This document shows positions 8,752 through 17,036 of a stretch of DNA of 64,000 bases, in pieces. The DNA comes from Streptomyces caniferus (GTDB taxonomy: Bacteria; Actinomycetota; Actinomycetes; Streptomycetales; Streptomycetaceae): positions 868,001 to 932,000 of the forward strand of contig NZ_BLIN01000002.1 in the NCBI RefSeq assembly GCF_009811555.1. The letters are read 5' to 3'. Each line of letters begins with the position of its first letter. The first letter of the stretch is position 1. Made by a program: the position numbers and the translations under genes. The notes under the pieces are model-generated. The model was not told the DNA's origin and did not search any database. It worked only from the letters and a program-made list of their open reading frames with translations.

Positions 8752-9240
8752 ATGCCCACAGCCATGTCCGTCTGCCCGCACCCCCTCGATATCCGCACAC
8801 CCCGCGTGCCGGAGAACCTGGCGTACAGCCTCACTCTTCCCGCTGCGCTCGCCAGCCCGGCCGTCGCGCGGTCCGCCGCCCGGACGATCCTGGAGGCACA
8901 CGGACTACATGACGTGACCGACGCCGCGACCCAGGTGATCGGTGAACTCGCCGCCTGTGCATGCCTGTTCACGCCGTCCGACAGCGTCTATCTGTCGCTG
9001 CGCTATCGCGATGACGCGCTGCGCATCTGCCTCTACGACGGGCACCCGCGCCATACTCACCGCCGTCTCGCAGCGGCCTGTGACGGCAGGCGGCGGTCTC
9101 TGCTTCTGCTGCTGGCCTGTGTGATGCACGCCTGTGACGGTGAGTGGGGGTTCGGGGAGTCGTCTGACCCCGGGGACGGAACGCGGTTGTGGGCGGTGCT
9201 GCCGCGCGAAGGGGCACGGGCGTACGGGCGCGCGGCGTGA
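8752..9240 (+). CDS. RsbW/HATPase-like regulatory protein, degenerate
   Basis: 162 residues. The layout matches the anti-sigma-type HATPase proteins common in Streptomyces: Arg/Ala-rich helix (AVARSAARTILEAHGL), the N-box position (VIGELAACACLF) and the C-terminal GEWGFGESSDPGDGTRLWAVLP strand. The N-box usually reads GELVTNAVxH, and its Mg/ATP-binding Asn is absent here, so kinase activity is doubtful. It sits beside the XRE/DUF397 genes, the standard partner set. The start ATG has AAGGGAG about 9 bases upstream. Confidence 0.8.
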   Translation: MPTAMSVCPHPLDIRTPRVPENLAYSLTLPAALASPAVARSAARTILEAHGLHDVTDAATQVIGELAACACLFTPSDSVYLSLRYRDDALRICLYDGHPRHTHRRLAAACDGRRRSLLLLLACVMHACDGEWGFGESSDPGDGTRLWAVLPREGARAYGRAA

Positions 9241-9241
9241 T

Positions 9242-9277
9242 GCCGTTGGGGCGCCCGGTGCCGGGCGCCCCAACGGC
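9242..9277. terminator. Bidirectional hairpin terminator
   Basis: Arms 9242-9258 and 9261-9277 are exact 17-bp inverted repeats with a 2-base loop, beginning just after the stop codon of the ATPase-like gene. It separates this gene from the convergent GntP permease gene. Confidence 0.82.
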
Positions 9278-9309
9278 GTACGTACGAAGGCGGGAGCCGC
9301 CACCAGCGA

Positions 9310-10785
9310 CTACACGACCAGACTCACCAGCGCCGCCACCGCGAACCCGGCCACCGAGAGCACGGACTCCAGCACGGTCCATGACTTGAGCGTGTCGCGC
9401 TCCGTGATCCCGAAGTACTTGCTGACCATCCAGAAGCCCCCGTCGTTCACATGCGAAGCGAAGATCGAGCCCGCCGAGATCGCCATGATGATCAGCGCCA
9501 GATGGGCCTGTGACATGCCCTGGCCCTCGACGAGGGGGACGACGATGCCGGCCGTGGTGACGATGGCGACGGTGGCCGAGCCCTGGGCGACGCGCAGGAC
9601 GAGGGAGAGGAGGTAGGCGAGGACGATGACCGGCAGGCCGACGTTGTGGAAGGTGTCGGAGAGGGCGGTGGCCACGCCGCTGCCCTTGAGGACGGCGCCG
9701 AAGATCCCGCCGGCGCCGACGACCAGGATGATGTTGCCGACCGGCTTGAGGGACGCGGTGGAGACCCGCTCCAGGGACTTGCGGGACCAGCCGCGGCGGA
9801 TGCCCAGCAGGTAGTACGACATCAGCAGGGCGAGGGTCAGGGCGACGAAGGGGTGGCCGAAGAACTCGATCACCGAGCGGCCGGTGGAGGGGGCCATGGC
9901 GATGGAGGAGAAGGTCGCCAGGAGGATGAGGAGCAGCGGGGTGCCGATGATGGTGAGGACGGTGCCCAGGGAGACCGGCGCCTCGGGCGTCCGCGCACCG
10001 GCCGCTGCCTTCTCCGCGGTGACCGCGGCCTTGGCCTCCTCGGCGGCCTCGACCATGTCCTGCGGGACGCCGACGAAGAGGCGCTTGCCGATCCAGGCCG
10101 CGTAACCCCAGGCGGCGAGCACCGCGGGGATGCCGCAGAGGATGCCCATGAGGATGATCCAGCCGAGGTCCACCTTGAACAGGCCTGCGGCGGCGACCGG
10201 GCCGGGGTGCGGCGGCAGGAACGCGTGGGTCATGGACAGGCCCGCGAGGAGCGGCATGCAGTAGAGCAGGATCGACTTGCCGCTGCGCTTGGCGGCGGCG
10301 TAGACGATCGGCGCCAGGACGAAGATGCCGACGTCGAAGAAGACCGGGATGCCGAAGATCAGGCCGGTCAGGCCCATGGCGAGCGGTTCGCGCTGCTCGC
10401 CGAAGAGGCGGAGCAGCCGGGAACTCAGCACCTCCGCGCCGCCGGAGACCTCCAGGATCGCGCCGAGCATGGTGCCCAGGCCGATGATGATGGCGACGTG
10501 CCCGAGGATGCCGCCCATACCGGTCTCGATCATCGAGACGGCGTCGGATTTCTGCACCGTGCCGAAGAGTTCGGTGACGGAGAGCCCGGCGGCCAGGCCC
10601 ACCGCTATGGAGACCGTCAGCAGCGCGACGAACGGCTGCAGCCGGACCTTGATGATCAGGACGAGGAGCAGGGCGATGCCCAGGGCGGCGACCGTGAGGA
10701 GCCCCGCGGTGCCCGGTATGAGGGCGGGCAGTCCACCCGTATGGGGTGGTGGTGGCGGGGTGGCGGGCGTGGCGGCGAGGAACAT
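9310..10785 (-). CDS. GntP-family permease (gluconate / D-serine type)
   Basis: 491 residues with about 12-14 hydrophobic segments and GntP features: GMGGILGHVAIIIGLGTMLG, the THAFLPPHPGP motif and the C-terminal SHVNDGGFW motif. GntP proteins are proton symporters for gluconate, related sugar acids, or D-serine (DsdX). The next genes encode RidA, an IclR regulator, a PfkB kinase, a D-serine-dehydratase-like enzyme and D-aminoacylase, so a D-amino acid or a sugar acid are both possible substrates. The ATG is preceded by GGAG. A Pro-rich N-terminal stretch precedes the first helix. Confidence 0.9.
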   Translation of the reverse strand: MFLAATPATPPPPPHTGGLPALIPGTAGLLTVAALGIALLLVLIIKVRLQPFVALLTVSIAVGLAAGLSVTELFGTVQKSDAVSMIETGMGGILGHVAIIIGLGTMLGAILEVSGGAEVLSSRLLRLFGEQREPLAMGLTGLIFGIPVFFDVGIFVLAPIVYAAAKRSGKSILLYCMPLLAGLSMTHAFLPPHPGPVAAAGLFKVDLGWIILMGILCGIPAVLAAWGYAAWIGKRLFVGVPQDMVEAAEEAKAAVTAEKAAAGARTPEAPVSLGTVLTIIGTPLLLILLATFSSIAMAPSTGRSVIEFFGHPFVALTLALLMSYYLLGIRRGWSRKSLERVSTASLKPVGNIILVVGAGGIFGAVLKGSGVATALSDTFHNVGLPVIVLAYLLSLVLRVAQGSATVAIVTTAGIVVPLVEGQGMSQAHLALIIMAISAGSIFASHVNDGGFWMVSKYFGITERDTLKSWTVLESVLSVAGFAVAALVSLVV

Positions 10786-10964
10786 GGGGTGACTCCGTTG
10801 TCAGGCAGGGGCGGATCCCGGGAGGTCCGGGGAGTCCCCTGGAAGGCATCTCCAGGCAGGGGGGACCGCGGCACGGCGCCCCGTCGGTACGGGGCGCCGT
10901 GCCGTGCGGCGAGCGGTGCGCGTGCGGTGGCGCTAACGGCAGGCGGGGCAAGGGGTTCGGTGCC

Positions 10965-11375
10965 TCAGCTCAGGACCGCGAGGGCGTCGATCTCGATGAG
11001 CAGGCCCTTGGGCAGACCGACGTAGACGGTCGTACGGGCCGACGGAGCCTCCTTGAGGCCCTGCTCCTCGAAGTAGGCGTTGTAGATCTCGTTCATCTCG
11101 GCGAAGTGGTCCACGTCGGTGAGGTAGACGCGGATCATCATCGCGTCGTCCCAGCTCGCGCCGCCCTCTTCGAGGATGGCCTGGACGTTGGCGAGGGTCT
11201 GCAGGGTCTGCTCGCGCAGGGTGGGGCCGGCCGGGGTGGGGGCCTGTCCCTCGACGGCGGGGAGGAAGCCGACCTGGCCCGCGACCTGGAGGATGTTGCC
11301 CTTCTTGACGCCGTGGGAGAACTTCGCGGGCGGAGTGGTGTGGGTGGCCGGGGTGAGCGCGATCTTCTCGGTCAT
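10965..11375 (-). CDS. RidA-family (YjgF/YER057c) imine/enamine deaminase
   Basis: 136 residues. The RidA fold signature is clear: QVAGQVGF early, LREQTLQTLANVQAILEEGG in the middle, VYLTDVDHFAEMNEIY, then the SARTTVYVGLPKG motif with its conserved Arg, and ending in IEIDALAVL. RidA hydrolyses reactive 2-aminoacrylate released by PLP enzymes such as serine/threonine dehydratases. Its place in this locus, with a D-serine-dehydratase-like gene, fits that role. It lies 31 bases after the IclR gene on the same strand. Confidence 0.9.
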   Translation of the reverse strand: MTEKIALTPATHTTPPAKFSHGVKKGNILQVAGQVGFLPAVEGQAPTPAGPTLREQTLQTLANVQAILEEGGASWDDAMMIRVYLTDVDHFAEMNEIYNAYFEEQGLKEAPSARTTVYVGLPKGLLIEIDALAVLS

Positions 11376-11406
11376 GGTGTTCAGGCTTCCTGTACGGGAC
11401 CAGTGG

Positions 11407-12159
11407 TTACTGGGGAATTGCGGTTCCGGAGTACTCCCGGCTGATGGTGTCGGCGGTGCGGCGCACCAGCGGGAGCAGGGTGAGGAGTTCCTCGGCGGTG
11501 ACGACGACGTTCGGCGCGGAGACCGACATGGCGGCGACCAGACGCCCGTCCGCGCCGCGGATGGGCGCCGCGACGCAGTTGATGGACTCCTCGTGGCCAC
11601 CGAGGTCGGTGGCCCAGCCCTGTTCGCGGACCTTGGCCAGTTCGGCGAGGAACGCCGTGGCGTGGGGTGTCGAACGGGACGTGTAGAGGGGGTAGTCGAG
11701 CTTCTCCGCGAGGGCGCGGCGCTCGGGTTCGGGCAGGTCGGCGAGGAGCAGCTTGGCGACCGCGGCGACGGTGAGCGCGACGGGCTTGCCGATCCGGGAG
11801 TACATCCGGACCGGATAGCGGCTCTCGACCTTGTCGATGTAGAGGACCTCGTTCTCCTCGTGGACCGCGAGGTGGACGGTGTGACCGCACCTCTCGTTGA
11901 GGGCGACGAGGTGGGGGTGGGCGATTTCGCGTACGTCGAGGTTCTCGACGGCCTGCTGGGCGAGGGCGAAGAGCCGGGCGCCGAGGCGGTAGCGCTGGTC
12001 GGACTGGCGGTAGACGAGGCCGTGTTCGTGGAGGGTGCGCAGGAGGCGGAGGGCCGTGGACTTGTGGACACCGAGCCGGTCGGCGACCTGTCCCAGGTCG
12101 GCGGGCCCCTCGGCGAGCAGCGGCAGGATGCTCAACGCTCGGTCGACGGTCTGGCTCAT
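11407..12159 (-). CDS. IclR-family transcriptional regulator
   Basis: 250 residues. The N-terminal winged helix (MSQTVDRALSILPLLAEGP, LGVHKSTALRLLRTLHEHG) is followed by the effector domain with AVAKLLLADLPEPERRAL and SINCVAAPIRGADGRLVAAMSVS. IclR proteins bind palindromes near their own or adjacent catabolic genes. Here it lies between RidA and the kinase, all on the minus strand, and probably governs the whole D-amino-acid/sugar-acid locus. A GAGG lies 8 bases before this ATG; an upstream in-frame ATG at 12225 would add a disordered Arg-rich stretch and is less likely. Confidence 0.9.
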   Translation of the reverse strand: MSQTVDRALSILPLLAEGPADLGQVADRLGVHKSTALRLLRTLHEHGLVYRQSDQRYRLGARLFALAQQAVENLDVREIAHPHLVALNERCGHTVHLAVHEENEVLYIDKVESRYPVRMYSRIGKPVALTVAAVAKLLLADLPEPERRALAEKLDYPLYTSRSTPHATAFLAELAKVREQGWATDLGGHEESINCVAAPIRGADGRLVAAMSVSAPNVVVTAEELLTLLPLVRRTADTISREYSGTAIPQ

Positions 12160-12309
12160 GCGCGGACCTCGCTGTGCCCGGCTCCGCCTTCGGCCGGCGC
12201 GTGCCGCTCCGTGTTCCGCTCGCACTGCTCACTCATGCTCGTGCCTCGCTTCGCTGGGCCCTGACGTTGCCGGGGGCGCACCTCTCGATGGTTCTCGCGC
12301 CTCGCTCGT

Positions 12310-13494
12310 TCACCGTGTACGTACCTCCTCGTCGGCCCTGCGGCCGGAAGCGTCGGCTTCGGTCCAGCCGGGGCCGAGGTGCAGTCTCCCCCAGGCCGCG
12401 TCGTCGAGGTCCGCCAAGCGGTCGGCGTGTGCGCGGCCGGGCGGGGTCGCGAGATCGCCCGGGACGGTGAGGGCCGCGGCGGCCCAGAGGTGGCCGTGCC
12501 GGATGCGGGTGCGGACCGGCAGGCCGCGCAGGGTGGCGGAGAGGAATCCGGCGGCGAAGGCATCACCGGCGCCGGTGGCCGCCACGAGATCGACGTTCAG
12601 GGAGGGGACGAAGGTGGCGGTGCCGACGGGGTCGCCGCGGCGCTCGCCGGTCGCGGTGCCGGGGGCGGGGTCGCCGCGCTCGCCGGTCGCGGTGCCGGCG
12701 GCGTCTTCGCGGAGACGGCCGTTCGCGGTGGGGCGCTGGAACACGGTGGCGCCGTCCTTGCCCTGCTTGACGACCAGGAGGGCCGGTTCCGGCAGCGCGT
12801 CGCCGATCTCCCGCGCCCCGTGCAGGCCCCATGCGTCCCGGGCCTCGTCGTCGCCGACGAAGACCAGGTCCGCGCCCCGCGCCAGTTCGAGCAGCTCCTG
12901 CGCCTGTCCCGGCTCACGCCACAGCCCCGGCCGGTAGTTGACGTCGAACGAGAGCAGCGGACGCCCCGGGCGGCGGGCGGTCAGCTCACGCATCAGGCCG
13001 AGGCAGTCCGCGGACAGCGCCGCCGTGATGCCGGACAGGTGCAGGACCCGGCCGGAACGGATCGCGCGGGGATCCATGTCCGCGGCCGTCATGGCGGAGG
13101 CCGCGGAACCGGCGCGGTAGTAGGCGACCTCGTGGGTGTCGCCGGCGCGGTCGCCCGCGGTGCGGAAGTAGATGCCGGTGGGGCGCAGCGGGTCGCGCTG
13201 GACGTGGGTGGTGTCGACGCCGCAGTCGGCGATGGCGGCCAGCAGGTGGTCGCCGAAGCCGTCGGCGCCGACCCGGGAGATCCAGCGCGCGGTGTGGCCG
13301 GTGCGGGCGAGGGTGCAGGCGACGTTGGACTCGGCGCCGCCGATGGCGCGGTCGAAGGAGGGGACGTCGGCGAGTCGGCCGGGCAGGTTCGGCAGGAAGG
13401 TGACCATGGACTCGCCGAGACAGACGACGTCGACGTCCGGAACGGGTGCGCCGTCCCTGACGGGGGTGTCGCCGGCGTTCGAGGACCTGGTCAC
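12310..13494 (-). CDS. PfkB-family sugar kinase (KDG kinase-like) with internal repeats
   Basis: 394 residues; PfkB family signatures are CLGESMVTFLPNLPGRL at the start, GGAESNVACTLARTG, DVNYRPGLW and the C-terminal GAGDAFAAGF with the catalytic Asp. The overall shape fits 2-keto-3-deoxygluconate or fructokinase-type enzymes. It is about 70 residues longer than usual, partly because of a tandem repeat (GTATGERGDPAP, GTATGERRGDPV, GTAT) inserted just before the GAGD loop. The GTG start has AAGGAGCG upstream. Transcribed divergently from the D-serine-dehydratase-like gene across a 248-base regulatory region. Confidence 0.87.
   Translation of the reverse strand: MTRSSNAGDTPVRDGAPVPDVDVVCLGESMVTFLPNLPGRLADVPSFDRAIGGAESNVACTLARTGHTARWISRVGADGFGDHLLAAIADCGVDTTHVQRDPLRPTGIYFRTAGDRAGDTHEVAYYRAGSAASAMTAADMDPRAIRSGRVLHLSGITAALSADCLGLMRELTARRPGRPLLSFDVNYRPGLWREPGQAQELLELARGADLVFVGDDEARDAWGLHGAREIGDALPEPALLVVKQGKDGATVFQRPTANGRLREDAAGTATGERGDPAPGTATGERRGDPVGTATFVPSLNVDLVAATGAGDAFAAGFLSATLRGLPVRTRIRHGHLWAAAALTVPGDLATPPGRAHADRLADLDDAAWGRLHLGPGWTEADASGRRADEEVRTR
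12617..12696 (-). repeat. 36-bp in-frame tandem repeat within the PfkB gene
   Basis: The octamer gcggtgcc recurs at 12617, 12653 and 12689, exactly 36 bases apart, with high similarity across each unit. In protein this gives a 12-residue repeat of the form GTATGER(R)GDP. Being in frame, it lengthens a surface loop without breaking the enzyme. Confidence 0.85.
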
Positions 13495-13695
13495 GATCGG
13501 TTCCGCTCCTTCGCTGTGGTGCCTGCCCGGACCGGGTGCCGCACCGGGTTCCGGCCGTGGACCCCGGCCGGATTCCGGCCGTGTGCCGTACCGGGTTCCG
13601 GCCGTGTGGCGCACGGCGGGCCGGCCGTTTGCGGCGGCGTTTCCCACCATTGACCGGGCGATGGCTCGGATGTTAGACAGCGGTAAGCGAGATGC

Positions 13696-13721
13696 GCAAC
13701 GAGTGTTGCAGACAGTGCAAC
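13696..13721. promoter_or_regulatory. GCAAC/GTTGC half-site cluster, candidate IclR operator
   Basis: Three half-sites alternate in orientation: GCAAC (13696-13700), GTTGC (13705-13709) and GCAAC (13717-13721), the last two forming TGTTGC-N7-GCAACA. They lie 20-45 bases before the start of the D-serine-dehydratase-like gene, in the gap shared with the kinase. The position suits an operator of the locus's IclR regulator; this is inferred. Confidence 0.45.
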
Positions 13722-13742
13722 AGGAACTTTTGAGGAGGCCCC

Positions 13743-15032
13743 ATGGCCGGCGAACGGCTCGCGCAGGGACTCGAGGGACTGGCGGAAGAGCGGGTCGATC
13801 ACCGCTTCAAGGCACTCCCCCCGGACGCCGAGGGCCGGACCGTCGGCCAGCTGGCCGCCGAGCGCCGCAACCTCTTCCGGGACGGGTTCACCACCCCCGT
13901 CCTCGCCCTCTCCGCCGAGTCGGTCGCCCACAACCTGACGCTGATGGAGACCTACGCCGAACGGCACGGCCTGGCCTTCGCCCCGCACGGCAAGACCTGC
14001 ATGGCGCCCCAGCTCTTCGCCCGCCAGCTGGCGCACGGCGCCTGGGGCATCACCGCCGCCGTCCCCCACCAGGCCCGCGTCTACCGCCGTTACGGCATCG
14101 ACCGGATCTTCCTGGCCAACGAGCTCGTGGACGCGGCCGCGCTGCGCTGGCTCGCCGGTGAGCTCGCCGCCGACCCCGGCTTCCGCTTCCAGTGCTACGT
14201 CGACTCGCTGCGCGGCATCGAGCTGATGGACACCGCGCTGCGCGAGGCCGGCGCCACCCGACCCGTGGACGTCGTCGTCGAGCTCGGCGCGGGCGAGGGC
14301 GCCCGTACCGGGGTGCGGACCGAGGCCGAATGCCTGGAACTCGCCGACGCCATCGCGGGCGTGGACACCCTCCGCCTGGTCGGCGTCGCCGGCTACGAGG
14401 GCGAGGTGCCCGACGCCACCCCCGAGCGGGTGACCGCCTGGCTGCGCCGACTGGTCGCCCTGGCCGTGGAGTTCGACAAGGCGGGCCGGTTCACCGACCT
14501 GGACCAGATCATCGTCAGCGCCGGCGGCAGCGCGTGGTTCGACGCGGTCGCCGACGTCTTCGCCGAGATCCCCGAGCTGTCCGCGCCGGTCCTCAAACTG
14601 CTGCGCTCCGGCGCGTACGTCTCCCACGACGACGGCCAGTACCGCAAGCTCACCCCCTTCAACCGCGTCCCGGAGGAGGGCGCCCTGCAGCCCGCCTTCC
14701 GCCTGTGGGCGCAGGTCGTCTCCCGCCCCACCCCCGAGCAGGCGTTCCTCAACGCGGGCAAGCGCGACGCGGCCTACGACCTCCATCTGCCGGAGGCCCA
14801 GGTCGTACGGTCCGGCCGGGACGGCACCCTGCGCCCGGCCGACGGGCTCACCGTCACCGGCCTGTCCGACCAGCACGCCTGGGTCAGCACCGAGCGGGCC
14901 GGCGACCTGGAGGTCGGCGACTGGGTCGGACTGGGCCTGTCACACCCCTGCACGTCCTTCGACAAGTGGCAGCTGATCCCGCTGGTCGAACAGGACGGCA
15001 CGGTCACCGATTACATCCGCACCTTCTTCTAG
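13743..15032 (+). CDS. D-serine dehydratase/D-threonine aldolase-like PLP enzyme
   Basis: 429 residues of the fold-type III (alanine racemase-like) family. The PLP lysine is in FAPHGKTCMAPQ, and the C-terminal metal site appears as HPCTSFDKW, the His-x-Cys pair that binds zinc in D-serine dehydratases of this type. VSAGGSAWFD and SDQHAWV are further family motifs. These enzymes deaminate D-serine or related D-amino acids to 2-oxo acids and ammonia, via an enamine that RidA can hydrolyse. AGGAGG precedes the ATG. The D-aminoacylase gene follows on the same strand. Confidence 0.87.
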   Translation: MAGERLAQGLEGLAEERVDHRFKALPPDAEGRTVGQLAAERRNLFRDGFTTPVLALSAESVAHNLTLMETYAERHGLAFAPHGKTCMAPQLFARQLAHGAWGITAAVPHQARVYRRYGIDRIFLANELVDAAALRWLAGELAADPGFRFQCYVDSLRGIELMDTALREAGATRPVDVVVELGAGEGARTGVRTEAECLELADAIAGVDTLRLVGVAGYEGEVPDATPERVTAWLRRLVALAVEFDKAGRFTDLDQIIVSAGGSAWFDAVADVFAEIPELSAPVLKLLRSGAYVSHDDGQYRKLTPFNRVPEEGALQPAFRLWAQVVSRPTPEQAFLNAGKRDAAYDLHLPEAQVVRSGRDGTLRPADGLTVTGLSDQHAWVSTERAGDLEVGDWVGLGLSHPCTSFDKWQLIPLVEQDGTVTDYIRTFF

Positions 15033-15323
15033 ACCTGCTCCCGGTCCGGCTGCGGGCCTGCTTCCGGACCTGTATCCGGACCTGGGGGCGAGGGCTCGCC
15101 GGCCCCCTCCACGACCCCGGCGGTGCGTGCCGATCCCCCGCGGCGCGCGCCGCCGGTCCTCCGCCCGGGGCCCTCAGGCGCAATGGCCCCCGCCCCCAAG
15201 GCCCCTGACGGACCGAGTTCCGAGGCGCCCCCGGGAACGAAGCCCCGAAGACCCGGGGCACCCACGCACCGAGGCACCAGGCCAGGCACCAGGCACCAGG
15301 CACCGAGAAAGGCAGCCCCAGCC

Positions 15324-16958
15324 ATGGACACCGTGCTCCGCGACGTCCGCGTCCTCGACGGGTCCGGCGGTCCGTCCTACCGCGCCGACGTCGCGCTTTC
15401 CGAGGGCCGGATCGCCACGATCCACCGCGAGACGGACGGCGGCCCGCGGCCGGGCGCCGCCCGTGTGGTGGACGGCCAGGGCCTCGCCCTCTCCCCCGGC
15501 TTCATCGACATGCATGCGCACAGCGACCTCGCGCTGCTGCGTGACCCGGCGCACGAGGCGAAGGCCGCCCAGGGCGTCACCCTCGAAGTCCTCGGCCAGG
15601 ACGGTCTGTCGTACGCGCCGGTCGACGACCGGACCCTCGCCGAGGTCCGGACCCAGATCACGGGGTGGAACGGTGGGGGCCCCGGGGACACCTCCGTCGA
15701 CTTCACCTGGCGCACGGTCGGCGGCTACCTCGACCGCCTCGACCACGGCTTCGACGGCCAGGGCATCGCCGTGAACGCCGCCTACCTCGTCCCGCAGGGC
15801 ACCGTCCGGATGCTCGCCCTCGGCTGGGACGACCGCCCCGCCACCGCCGACGAGCTGACGCGGATGAAGCAACTGGTCGCCGAGGGCCTGGAACAGGGCG
15901 CTGTCGGGCTGTCCTCCGGTCTGACGTACACCCCCGGCATGTACGCCTCCGACGCGGAACTGACCGAACTGTGCCGGGTGGTGGCCCGCTACGACGGCTA
16001 CTACTGCCCGCACCACCGCTCCTACGGAGCCGGCGCCCTCCAGGCGTACGAGGAGATGGTGGCGCTCACCCGCGAGGCCGGCTGTGCGCTGCATCTGGCG
16101 CACGCCACCATGAACTTCGGCGTCAACGAGGGCCGCGCGCCCGAGCTGCTCGCGCTCCTGGACAGCGCGCTGGACGCCGGCGCGGACCTCACCCTCGACA
16201 CCTACCCGTACACCCCGGGCTGTACGACGCTGGTCGCGATGCTGCCGAGCTGGGCGAGCGAGGGCGGCCCCGAGGCGATCCTCGCCCGCCTCCGCGACGA
16301 GGCGACGGCCGAGCGGATCCGCCGGGTCATGGAGGTCGACGGGGCGGACGGCTGCCACGGGGTGCCCATCGCATGGGACACCATCGAGATCTCCGGTGTC
16401 GCGGACCCCGCGCTGTCCGGCTACGTCGGCAAGACCGTCGCCCGCAGCGCGGCGGAGCGCGGTGCGGAGCCGTGGGCGACCGCCCGGCGGCTGCTGATCG
16501 ACGACCGTCTGGGCTCGACGATCCTGCAGCACGTCGGCCACGAGGACAACGTCCGCCGGATCATGCGCCACCGCGTGCACACCGGCGGCAGCGACGGCAT
16601 CCTCCAGGGCCACAAGCCGCATCCGCGCGCGTACGGGACCTTCCCCCAGTACCTCGGCAGGTACGTCCGCGAGCTGGGCGTGCTGTCGCTGGAGGAGTGC
16701 GTCGCGCATCTGACCGGCCGCCCGGCCGCCCGCCTGCGGCTCCCCGACCGCGGCCTCGTCCGTGAGGGCTACCGCGCCGACCTCGTCCTCTTCGACCCCG
16801 GGACGGTCGCCGCCGGCTCCACCTTCGAGGCCCCGCGCACCCTGCCCGTCGGCATCCCGCATGTGCTGGTCGACGGCCGCTTCGTGATCGAGGACGGCCG
16901 CCGGACGGATGTCCTGGCGGGCCGGTCGGTACGGCGGACGGCTACGGGCCGGGGCTGA
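15324..16958 (+). CDS. N-acyl-D-amino-acid deacylase (D-aminoacylase)
   Basis: 544 residues of the amidohydrolase superfamily. Metal-site residues: HAH in GFIDMHAHSDLALL, then the HHRSYG and LHLAHATMNFG His residues and the Asp in GGSDGILQGHKPHPRAYG. The EVLGQDGLSYAP region is typical of D-aminoacylases. It cleaves N-acyl-D-amino acids to free D-amino acids, which the upstream PLP enzyme could then deaminate. An open frame extends upstream, but MDTVLRDVRVLDGSG is the natural start of the family and AAAGG lies before it. The ~290 bases between the two genes are GC-rich with no other gene. Confidence 0.88.
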   Translation: MDTVLRDVRVLDGSGGPSYRADVALSEGRIATIHRETDGGPRPGAARVVDGQGLALSPGFIDMHAHSDLALLRDPAHEAKAAQGVTLEVLGQDGLSYAPVDDRTLAEVRTQITGWNGGGPGDTSVDFTWRTVGGYLDRLDHGFDGQGIAVNAAYLVPQGTVRMLALGWDDRPATADELTRMKQLVAEGLEQGAVGLSSGLTYTPGMYASDAELTELCRVVARYDGYYCPHHRSYGAGALQAYEEMVALTREAGCALHLAHATMNFGVNEGRAPELLALLDSALDAGADLTLDTYPYTPGCTTLVAMLPSWASEGGPEAILARLRDEATAERIRRVMEVDGADGCHGVPIAWDTIEISGVADPALSGYVGKTVARSAAERGAEPWATARRLLIDDRLGSTILQHVGHEDNVRRIMRHRVHTGGSDGILQGHKPHPRAYGTFPQYLGRYVRELGVLSLEECVAHLTGRPAARLRLPDRGLVREGYRADLVLFDPGTVAAGSTFEAPRTLPVGIPHVLVDGRFVIEDGRRTDVLAGRSVRRTATGRG

Positions 16959-16977
16959 GTACCCGCCTGAACAAAAG

Positions 16978-17012
16978 CCCGCCGCCGCCCCGTCTCGCGG
17001 GGCGGCGGCGGG
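16978..17012. terminator. Bidirectional hairpin terminator
   Basis: Exact 14-bp arms (16978-16991 and 16999-17012) with a 7-base loop and an AAAA run on the left side, which becomes a U-tract for the minus-strand transcript. It sits between the convergent D-aminoacylase and GAPDH genes. Confidence 0.82.
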
Positions 17013-17036
17013 AACGCTCTCCCGGGTGGCCCGGGA

